Assembly: GCA_030640865.1 (NCBI GenBank)
Contig: DAOWIP010000249.1
Location: 1-11,865, forward strand
Length of the DNA stretch: 11,865 bases
Source of the DNA: Sedimentisphaerales bacterium
Lineage (GTDB): Bacteria > Planctomycetota > Phycisphaerae > Sedimentisphaerales > SM23-30
Direction of reading: 5' to 3'
Made by a program: the position numbers and the translations under genes. Under the pieces are notes generated by a model. It was not told the origin of the DNA, searched no databases, and saw only the letters and a list, made by a program, of their open reading frames with translations. Shown one piece after another: positions 1 to 5,486 of this stretch. Positions within the stretch are counted from its first letter, which is position 1. Each line of letters opens with the position of its first letter.

Positions 1-155
1 ATTCCCAGACCGACCATAAATAGCTGTTTGTAGAAATAATCGTATTTGCCGGTGGCGTGAATGCATGCCAAGCCCAAAGACAACAGCATCAGCACCGCCA
101 ACACCATCGTCAGCCTCAGCCCCCCTAAGCGTCCCTGCCATATACGCCTGAACAT
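1..155 (-). CDS. RodA/FtsW/SpoVE-family cell-shape/division membrane protein, N-terminal fragment
   Basis: Reading the minus strand from the ATG at 155-153 gives 51 residues that run off the left edge. They begin MFRRIWQGRLGG, followed by a hydrophobic helix (about residues 13-32, LTMVLAVLMLLSLGLACI) and then HATGKYDYFYKQLFMVGLG. A short basic N-terminus, a first helix ending LGLxxIxxTG, and then YFYKQLxxxxxG is the usual opening of RodA/FtsW/SEDS proteins, which are inner-membrane glycan polymerases acting with a class B PBP in elongation or division. A good ribosome binding site (GGGAG, 5 bases before the ATG on the minus strand) supports this start. The gene lies downstream of the minus-strand promoter, leader RNA and terminator at 271-551, so it may be attenuated. 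The choice between RodA and FtsW cannot be made from the N-terminus alone. Confidence 0.7.
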   Translation of the reverse strand, partial: MFRRIWQGRLGGLRLTMVLAVLMLLSLGLACIHATGKYDYFYKQLFMVGLG

Positions 156-268
156 TATTGCTCCCGACTCCAATAAATCCTGAAAAACACCGGTTTTGTT
201 ACGGTATTTTTAACATATTACCTGTTAATTCAAATATAAACCAATAACATATTATATTATAAGGACTT

Positions 269-523
269 TTAAAAAAAAGAAAACACCGAGTGTCCTAAGA
301 CGGCTCGATGTTTTCCGGAGGGGAGAAAACTCTTAAGTAGTATCGTCAAATGGGCCTGAAAATCTTTAACGCACACAACTTTATAAATCACAAGGGGTTA
401 TAGGCCTTTTTGTTTTGGCGTGTTCCTGCCTATATCCGACAGGCCGTCCAAGATGTTCCGTCTGCCCATCGACGAAAAAAGCTATATTATTATTGTTATC
501 GGTCTTTTAAACTCCTCATCCTA
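269..523 (-). ncRNA. candidate structured leader RNA or small RNA upstream of rodA-like gene
   Basis: This minus-strand stretch of about 250 nt lies between a near-consensus promoter (551-524) and an intrinsic terminator (315-271), and it has no long reading frame. It can fold. A long-range closing helix pairs 475-464 with 355-343: five pairs TCGTC/GACGA and six pairs ATGGGC/GCCCAT, separated by a small internal loop. Inside it a perfect 7-bp helix pairs 434-428 (TATAGGC) with 405-399 (GCCTATA). A competing local hairpin, CCTGTC with GGCAGG, overlaps that helix. Downstream, GTTTTC (330-325) can pair with GAAAAC (315-310), which is also the base of the terminator, so the two folds exclude each other. 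This resembles an attenuating leader of the rodA-like gene, but an independent small RNA (6S-like, for example) fits as well. No known riboswitch consensus was recognised. Confidence 0.5.
271..315 (-). terminator. Rho-independent terminator on the minus strand
   Basis: On the minus strand, GAAAACATCGAG (315-304) pairs with CTCGGTGTTTTC (290-279). This gives a 12-bp stem with one G-U wobble and a 13-nt loop that can add GTC/GAC pairs. Eight U residues follow directly (278-271). The stem-then-U-tract order works only in minus-strand RNA. It stops transcripts coming from the promoter at 551-524 before they reach the rodA-like gene at 155. Confidence 0.75.
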
Positions 524-551
524 ATTCTATCACATTTTCAGCTTCTGTCAA
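524..551 (-). promoter_or_regulatory. near-consensus sigma70-type promoter for the leader RNA
   Basis: The minus strand reads TTGACA (551-546), a 16-base spacer, then TAGAAT (529-524). The predicted start of transcription is near 517. The -35 is perfect and the -10 differs by one base. It faces the rodA-like gene and diverges from mqnE. Confidence 0.6.
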
Positions 552-614
552 GGTATCATATTTGACGATGCCATCATATTTGGTGTATTTAAATAAATAA
601 GTACAATATCTTGA

Positions 615-643
615 TTCAATATACCAGCGCAGGCTGTTAGAAT
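615..643 (+). promoter_or_regulatory. probable mqnE promoter, with the -10 box overlapping the upstream ATG
   Basis: TAGAAT at 638-643 is a one-mismatch -10 box. With a 17-base spacer the -35 would be TTCAAT (615-620), which is weak. The stronger TTGATT (611-616) sits too far away, at 21 bases. The -10 ends 7 bases before the ATG at 651, the same geometry as the HAD-gene promoter at 9172-9200. Transcription would then begin at or next to 651, so the ATG at 642, inside the -10 box, could not be translated from this promoter. Confidence 0.4.
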
Positions 644-650
644 GGTGTCT

Positions 651-1724
651 ATGGAAGCACAAATACTTGATAGTGGTGCTCGGCTCGATTTTGACCGTGC
701 CATGACTTTGTATGAATCGGCTGATTTATGGCATTTGGGCCGGTTGGCAGAGAATCGTACCCTTTCACGGTATGGCCGTCAGGTCTGTTATAGTGTCAAT
801 CTCCATATAAATTATACCAATGTCTGCCGCTTTCAGTGCCGATTCTGTGGGTTTTCTCGCAGGCTGAGGCAGTCCGGGGCCTATGTGATGACAGTTGATG
901 AGGTTGTATCCCAGGCACGGGCCGCCCAGAAGAGCGGGGCCAGCGAAGTGCATATCGTAGGAGGGGTTCATCCCGAATTACCGTTCGAGTATTACAAAGA
1001 CATCCTGAAAGGGATTCGACAAGCCTGTCCAAATATGCATATCAAGGCCTTCACCGCAGTAGAGATTATCGACATAGCCGAGAAGCGTGGCGCATCGCTG
1101 GAAAATACCCTGAAAGAACTAATGGCCGCCGGACTTGGAGCGATGCCCGGCGGGGGGGCGGAGATTCTCGATGCGCAATATTTTCAACGTGTCTGTCCGA
1201 ACAAGCCCGGACCCGACAAGTGGCTTGCAGTACACGCCACGGCCCACCAACTGGGACTGATGACTAACGCAACAATGCTGTACGGCTATCAGGAAACCAT
1301 TGCCGATCGGATCAGGCACCTTCTGCAACTACGCGCTCTCCAGGATGAGTCAATACGACAGAACAAAGGGAAGTTTTTGTGCTTTGTGCCGTTACCATAC
1401 ATACCGCCAAAAATGAAAACGGGGAAAAAGTGTGCAGTAGATGCCGTAACAGAAATGAAAACCATCGCTATCAGCCGACTGGTACTGGATAATTTCGATT
1501 ATATCAAGTCATTCTGGCCAATGCTGGGTGTGAAGTCGGCTCAAATTGCTCTCTGCTTCGGAGCAAACGATCTCGACGGCACAGTGCAACAATACTCCAT
1601 CGTAGATAAGGGTCATAATGATAACGCTGATGATTATCTGTCAGTCGAGGCGATACGAGAACTTGTTACCGAGGCGGACCGGATACCAGTCCAACGAGAT
1701 GGATTGTATCAAGTGATGTCATAA
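651..1724 (+). CDS. mqnE: aminodeoxyfutalosine synthase (radical SAM), menaquinone biosynthesis
   Basis: MqnE joins 3-[(1-carboxyvinyl)oxy]benzoate to the adenosyl group of SAM to make aminofutalosine, in the cytoplasmic futalosine route to menaquinone. Numbered from the ATG at 642, the radical-SAM cluster motif is CRFQCRFC (Cys62, Cys66, Cys69). It is followed by HIVGGVHPELPFEYY (104-118), HIKAFTAVEI (133-142), GAMPGGGAEI (166-175), VHATAHQLGLMTNATMLYG (197-215) and CFGANDLDGT near the C-terminus. These are hallmarks of MqnE rather than MqnC or CofH. The length of 357-360 residues is normal. I prefer the ATG at 651 (MEAQILDSG): the ATG at 642 lies inside a likely -10 box, neither start has a Shine-Dalgarno, and family members begin near this point. 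The gene stands alone, 402 bases before the next one. No other mqn gene is in view. Confidence 0.9.
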   Translation: MEAQILDSGARLDFDRAMTLYESADLWHLGRLAENRTLSRYGRQVCYSVNLHINYTNVCRFQCRFCGFSRRLRQSGAYVMTVDEVVSQARAAQKSGASEVHIVGGVHPELPFEYYKDILKGIRQACPNMHIKAFTAVEIIDIAEKRGASLENTLKELMAAGLGAMPGGGAEILDAQYFQRVCPNKPGPDKWLAVHATAHQLGLMTNATMLYGYQETIADRIRHLLQLRALQDESIRQNKGKFLCFVPLPYIPPKMKTGKKCAVDAVTEMKTIAISRLVLDNFDYIKSFWPMLGVKSAQIALCFGANDLDGTVQQYSIVDKGHNDNADDYLSVEAIRELVTEADRIPVQRDGLYQVMS

Positions 1725-1727
1725 GAG

Positions 1728-1806
1728 TTGTGAGAAAGAAAGAATTCAGAATTCAGAAAACAGAAGACAGAAGACAGAAAGAGGGAAGAGAAGAGAAGAA
1801 GAATTG
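1728..1806 (+). repeat. GA-rich dispersed simple repeat, copy 1 (GAATTCAG / AGAAGACAG units)
   Basis: Four bases after the mqnE stop a purine-only stretch starts: GAGTTGTGAGAAAGAAAG, then AATTCAG twice, then AGAAGACAG units, then GAGGGAAGAGAAGAGAAGAA. The opening (GTTGTGAG, GAGAAAGAAAGAATTCAGAA) and the AGAGGGAAGA part recur just after the thiC stop at 5275-5357. Recurrence in the same position relative to two unrelated genes marks it as a dispersed element rather than local sequence drift. Confidence 0.7.
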
Positions 1807-1815
1807 AACGTCCAA

Positions 1816-1830
1816 TCCGCCTATGGCGGA
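1816..1830. repeat. short perfect hairpin TCCGCC-TAT-GGCGGA
   Basis: A 6-bp perfect inverted repeat with a 3-base loop lies in the mqnE-2127 intergenic region. A related hairpin (CCGCC-TTC-GGCGG) occurs at 11162-11174 after the ABC permease. No T-tract follows, so it looks like a REP-type palindrome rather than a terminator. Confidence 0.5.
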
Positions 1831-1915
1831 AATCAAAGAAATGTTGAATACCGAATAAGAAAGATGCTGCCGCTACACGGAGTGTGTCTGGTACTTTCAA
1901 GAAAGACGGTTAAAG

Positions 1916-2001
1916 CACCTCTCTGAAATACAGAAAGGTGGCACCCAACATTTTTGGGCGACCACATAGGGTCGCCCCTACTTCGCGTAAAGCATGCCAC
2001 C
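1916..2001. repeat. nested palindromic repeat with GGGCGACC hairpin, copy 1
   Basis: The core is TTTTTGGGCGACCACA with the 8-bp perfect stem GGGCGACC (1956-1963) / GGTCGCCC (1970-1977) and a 6-base loop. It is enclosed by a 7-bp inverted repeat GGTGGCA (1937-1943) / TGCCACC (1995-2001). A second small hairpin, CACCT-TCTG / CAGA-AGGTG (1916-1940), sits beside it. The 16-base core and the flanking CCTAC/CTTAC recur upstream of yitJ at 5431-5463. It looks like a REP/BIME-type dispersed palindrome. The 402-base gap between mqnE and the next gene is filled by this, the GA-rich repeat and the promoter at 2068. Confidence 0.65.
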
Positions 2002-2067
2002 CGATGAGTCATCCACTCCGACGGCATAAAATCGTAATGACAATTTTTTTCTGGCCCTGTTTGTTAG

Positions 2068-2073
2068 TATAAT
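2068..2073 (+). promoter_or_regulatory. candidate -10 box (TATAAT) for the GH42-like gene
   Basis: A perfect TATAAT lies about 53 bases upstream of the ATG at 2127. The expected -35 position (2044-2050) holds only a T-run, so the promoter is either weak or activator-dependent. It leaves a leader of about 46 nt that contains the ribosome binding site AGGGAG (2111-2116), 10 bases before the ATG. Confidence 0.35.
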
Positions 2074-2126
2074 ATATAAGGTATCAATTAAACCGAATAC
2101 TTTCTCATACAGGGAGCCAGCCGCGA

Positions 2127-3962
2127 ATGCCGAATAAATCCGCTACTGTTTTGATACTGCGTTTCGCCTATCGCCATATCCAAACCGAAGGTAAATTACA
2201 GAATATAATTGACGCATTAGAAGAAATCGATTCGCCGAGAGTATGTCTCAGTCTGACCGAACCCGCCCTTGACGGGACTATGCTTGCCGGCAGCGTTGTC
2301 AGCGAACGTCTTGGCCGAGTCAAAAAAGCAATCGCAGAGCTACGCCGTAATAAGATTACAGTCGATCTGGTACTGCCGGGTATGTGGTCGTCCCGGACTG
2401 CCGACAATACGTATAAACGCTATTTGAAATCGCTCTACTCTAATGCCGCGGAAATTGCCGTCCGGACAATATGGGTTGATGACGCGGCGGTAATCGATAA
2501 TCGTCGGTTCACCCGCCGTGGCATTCTGGCGTCCTTTAACAGTATCCGTCGGGCGGCGTGTACAGGCAATCCACTTGTACGGCTGGGCCTGATCGCGGCT
2601 ATGCCCGAACAGTACGCCTGGTCAGGAGTAACCGCAACAGAGATAGCCGAGGTGCTGGCTGGTCATCACAAGCCGCTATTGGCACAAATTCAGCCCTATC
2701 GAGAAGATTACCAACGTACAGAAATACTAACCGCCGCGAATACCATAGCAAGTTGTCTGGCCCTGAACAGGACGGGAACCGAATCAGAAATGTCAGGCGC
2801 AATCGAACACCGCTGGGCTTCGCCCTTCCATAAAAGCGCAGAGTCCGACCAAATGCAGATGAATCTGAATATCCTGTTCGGCCTGAACGGGATGATGGTC
2901 AACTGCTTCGACCAAGCGGGTACCGCGCCGGGCAGCGAAAACGTGTACGTTGAAATGTACAAAAACCGACGCCGATTTCTGAATAAATTGGCCAGGCTGA
3001 TGCCGAAGTCCCACCCGTCCGCCGGGATACGGGTAATTATTCCGGATTGCCATCATACAACCGGGCGGCCAACCTGCACAAAACCCATAGAAAAAGATTG
3101 GCCGATTATGCTCTGGCGAATGGGGCTGCCGATAGATGTGGTTACCACAACATCCATTAAACCCGACGACAGCACCAATCCATTATACATACTTACCGGC
3201 GATACGCCCCGGCAACTAACCCGCCGGCAACTCAACCATATATTCAAAAACGGGGTAATGCTGGACGGCAGCGCGGCTGAGACGATCCAGAAAATGGGAC
3301 TGCCGGGACTGATTGGTATTAAAGTAGGCAAAGCCATCAGAAACGTACAAAGCGAGATAATATCCGATCAGTGTTTCGCGGCTCCATATTTCGGGCATAA
3401 CATCATTCTGGCCGGGACTCTGCAATCCGACGATTATCGATTCCTGAAACCGGTTCACGCCAATACGAGGGTCATAACCACTCTGAAACGAAAAAATCAG
3501 ATTCCGAACACTAACGGAGCCGTCCTGTTTGACAATACAGAACACAACCACCGCTGCGCTATTCTGCCATACAGCTTCGGCGAGTCTGTACCGCCGCCGC
3601 TACTGTGCATCGAACGCCAGAGACATTTTCGCGATGTGTTCGCGTGGCTTCTTCGCCGTCGGTTAGACTGTTTTGTGGAAAACACACCCGACCTGGTACC
3701 GTTTTATATACCCGATCACAAACGAAAACGGATTATCCTGGCCCTGCTGAACGTGGGGTTTGACTGGGCAATTGATTCGCGCATACGCTTAGGGCAACCA
3801 CCCTTCCCCGTCAAGAGCGTCCGCCAACTCGACGAACAGGGCCGATTCGTGAACCATGCCGATTTGCAAATCCATAACTGCCGTGATTATCGTTATATTC
3901 AACTAACCTCGGATACCGCGGTGCCGCCAATGCAAATGACGGTCCTGGTACTCGATAGTTAG
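2127..3962 (+). CDS. GH42-like (beta-galactosidase-like) TIM-barrel protein, function unknown
   Basis: The 611 residues have no signal peptide. The first about 290 look like a divergent glycoside-hydrolase TIM barrel. Strand-like blocks include LSLTEPALDG (41-50), VDLVLPGMW (79-87), IWVDDAAVID (115-124), VRLGLIAAMPEQYAWSG (151-167), SEMSGAIEHRWASPFHKSA (220-238) and LFGLNGMMVNCFD (250-262). The DD, the RLGLxxxxPEQ and the ExxxxIEHxxxxxxKSA blocks match a GH42-like family I know from Planctomycetes, Lentisphaerae and Firmicutes. After residue 300 comes a GATase/trimerisation-like segment ending GVMLDGSAAETIQKMGLPGLIGI. The E of IEHRW could be the catalytic acid; this is inference. The start is supported by AGGGAG ten bases upstream. 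Its neighbours mqnE and thiC give no sugar context. The substrate is unknown and the protein may be inactive. Confidence 0.55.
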   Translation: MPNKSATVLILRFAYRHIQTEGKLQNIIDALEEIDSPRVCLSLTEPALDGTMLAGSVVSERLGRVKKAIAELRRNKITVDLVLPGMWSSRTADNTYKRYLKSLYSNAAEIAVRTIWVDDAAVIDNRRFTRRGILASFNSIRRAACTGNPLVRLGLIAAMPEQYAWSGVTATEIAEVLAGHHKPLLAQIQPYREDYQRTEILTAANTIASCLALNRTGTESEMSGAIEHRWASPFHKSAESDQMQMNLNILFGLNGMMVNCFDQAGTAPGSENVYVEMYKNRRRFLNKLARLMPKSHPSAGIRVIIPDCHHTTGRPTCTKPIEKDWPIMLWRMGLPIDVVTTTSIKPDDSTNPLYILTGDTPRQLTRRQLNHIFKNGVMLDGSAAETIQKMGLPGLIGIKVGKAIRNVQSEIISDQCFAAPYFGHNIILAGTLQSDDYRFLKPVHANTRVITTLKRKNQIPNTNGAVLFDNTEHNHRCAILPYSFGESVPPPLLCIERQRHFRDVFAWLLRRRLDCFVENTPDLVPFYIPDHKRKRIILALLNVGFDWAIDSRIRLGQPPFPVKSVRQLDEQGRFVNHADLQIHNCRDYRYIQLTSDTAVPPMQMTVLVLDS

Positions 3963-3963
3963 T

Positions 3964-3992
3964 TTGACCAAACATAGAAATATACATATAAT
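3964..3992 (+). promoter_or_regulatory. near-consensus promoter directly before thiC
   Basis: TTGACC (3964-3969), exactly 17 bases, then TATAAT (3987-3992). Only six bases separate the -10 from the ATG at 3999, so transcription should begin at or within a base or two of the start codon. The promoter begins two bases after the stop codon of the upstream gene, so thiC need not depend on read-through. Confidence 0.65.
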
Positions 3993-3998
3993 TAAGAT

Positions 3999-5270
3999 AT
4001 GACTCAGATAGAACAGGCAAAAAGCGGGAAAATAACCGACCAGATGCGTCAGGTCGCCGAAAAGGAAACAGTTGATGCCGAGCTTGTCAGGCAGGAGACA
4101 GCAGCCGGGCGGCTGGTAATCCCAGCCAACACGGTACACCTGAGGGGCCGACTGGAACCGATCGGTATCGGCAGGGCACTCACTACCAAGATAAACGCCA
4201 ATATCGGCGCTTCACCGCTCGATTCCGATGACGCAAATGAATTACGGAAACTTGACATCGCGCTCAAATACGGTGCGGATGCTGTTATGGACCTTTCGAC
4301 CGGCGGGGACGTCGATCGCTGTCGATGTAATCTCATCGAACACAGCCCGATTCCGCTTGGCACCGTACCTATGTACGAAATGATTATCGACAAAACAGTC
4401 GAAGAACTGACCTATGATGACATTCTGGATACCTGCCGTAAGCAGGCCGAACAAGGGGTCGATTTCTTCACCATCCATGCCGGTCTTTTACGAGAACATC
4501 TGCCGCTGATCGAAAGCCGTATAGCCGGAATTGTCAGCCGGGGTGGTTCACTTCTGGCTGAATGGATGCTGCACCACAATAAACAAAATCCGTTCTATGA
4601 AGTTTTCGACGAGCTTTGTGAAATAATGCGCGAGAACGATGTCTGTTTTTCGCTCGGTGACGGCTTACGGCCGGGCTGTCTGGCTGACGCTACCGACAAA
4701 GCCCAAATCGCCGAGTTGCGGACATTAGGCGAACTGACCAAACGGGCATGGGAAAAAGGCTGCCAGGTGATGGTCGAGGGGCCGGGCCATGTGCCGTTCG
4801 ATCAGATCGAATATAATATGAAAATCCAGCAGGAAATCTGCGAGGGAGCACCCTTCTATGTGCTCGGCCCATTGGTAACCGATGTTGCGCCCGGTTACGA
4901 CCACATAACCAGCGCTATCGGCGCCACTGCCGCCGCCTATCACGGCGCCGCTTTCCTCTGCTATGTTACGCCACGAGAACACCTCGGCCTGCCTACCGAA
5001 GACGACGTTCGCCAAGGAGTAATCGCTTACAAAATCGCCGCCCATGCCGCTGACGTGGCCCTTGGGATCAAGGGAGCAAGGGACTGGGACGATGAGTTGA
5101 GCCGTGCCCGAGCAAATCTCGACTGGCAAAAACATCTCGAACTGGCTATGGACACCGAGACCGCCCGCGCCATGCACGACGAAAAACATCTGCCCGATAC
5201 CGATCACTGCACGATGTGCGGAAAAAACTGGTGCTCCGTGCGAATAAATAAGGAATTGAGGAAATTGTAA
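3999..5270 (+). CDS. thiC: phosphomethylpyrimidine synthase ThiC (short form)
   Basis: ThiC is a radical-SAM enzyme that rearranges aminoimidazole ribotide into hydroxymethylpyrimidine phosphate for thiamine. The protein has 423 residues, the short form without the extra N-terminal domain of the enterobacterial enzyme. Recognisable blocks are [10 protein letters not shown] (64-73), [13 protein letters not shown] (92-104), [10 protein letters not shown] (153-162), GIVSRGGS (177-184), [16 protein letters not shown] (218-233), MVEGPGHVP (258-266), [18 protein letters not shown] (286-303) and [13 protein letters not shown] (320-332). The C-terminal cluster motif is CTMCGKNWC (Cys404, Cys407, Cys412; C-x2-C-x4-C). 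The anaerobic paralogue BzaF (hydroxybenzimidazole synthase for B12) has the same architecture and cannot be excluded by eye. The gene appears leaderless: there is no Shine-Dalgarno and the -10 box ends six bases upstream. There is no room for a TPP riboswitch. Confidence 0.88.
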   Translation: MTQIEQAKSGKITDQMRQVAEKETVDAELVRQETAAGRLVIPANTVHLRGRLEPIGIGRALTTKINANIGASPLDSDDANELRKLDIALKYGADAVMDLSTGGDVDRCRCNLIEHSPIPLGTVPMYEMIIDKTVEELTYDDILDTCRKQAEQGVDFFTIHAGLLREHLPLIESRIAGIVSRGGSLLAEWMLHHNKQNPFYEVFDELCEIMRENDVCFSLGDGLRPGCLADATDKAQIAELRTLGELTKRAWEKGCQVMVEGPGHVPFDQIEYNMKIQQEICEGAPFYVLGPLVTDVAPGYDHITSAIGATAAAYHGAAFLCYVTPREHLGLPTEDDVRQGVIAYKIAAHAADVALGIKGARDWDDELSRARANLDWQKHLELAMDTETARAMHDEKHLPDTDHCTMCGKNWCSVRINKELRKL

Positions 5271-5274
5271 AGAA

Positions 5275-5357
5275 GAGAGTTGTGAGTTGTGAGTGGTGAG
5301 AAAGAAAGAATTCAGAATTCAGAATTCAGAAAGAGGGAAGAAGGAAGAAGGAAGAAA
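5275..5357 (+). repeat. GA-rich dispersed simple repeat, copy 2
   Basis: Just after the thiC stop the sequence reads GAGTTGTGAG, GTTGTGAGTGGTGAG, GAAAGAAAGAATTCAG with the AATTCAG unit three times, then AGAGGGAAG and three GAAGAAG units. It shares its opening and unit sequence with the element at 1728-1806, but the unit counts differ. That suggests slippage-type expansion after dispersal. No coding content was found. Confidence 0.7.
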
Positions 5358-5395
5358 TGAGGAGGCAGTGACGAATAATATAAAGCCGCCATCGC

Positions 5396-5463
5396 CTGTC
5401 CTGCTGGACAGACGCTACCACCCGTCGACGTTTTTGGGCGACCACAGGGGGACGCCCTTACTT
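5396..5463. repeat. hairpin plus GGGCGACC palindromic repeat, copy 2
   Basis: CTGTCC (5396-5401) / GGACAG (5406-5411) is a perfect 6-bp hairpin. Twenty bases later the core TTTTTGGGCGACCACA (5431-5446) repeats the element at 1951-1966 exactly, and the second arm GGGGGACGCCC then breaks the stem at one pair (A-A). The element ends 23 bases before the yitJ ATG, so any secondary structure lies in the yitJ leader. Confidence 0.65.
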
Positions 5464-5486
5464 GTTTTTGGAAAGGATTCCGAAAT

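Noticed and set aside
496..517. Seven-codon leader peptide (MRSLKDR) at the start of the minus-strand RNA
   Set aside because: The ATG is only four bases after the -10 box, there is no ribosome binding site, and the peptide has no run of regulatory codons.
269..523. Known RNAs: tmRNA, RNase P, SRP RNA, T-box, cobalamin or SAM riboswitch
   Set aside because: None of their conserved core motifs was seen. A 6S-like RNA could not be confirmed or excluded by eye.
3963..3998. TPP riboswitch before thiC
   Set aside because: The gap is only 36 bases and is filled by promoter hexamers. No TPP-riboswitch consensus is present.
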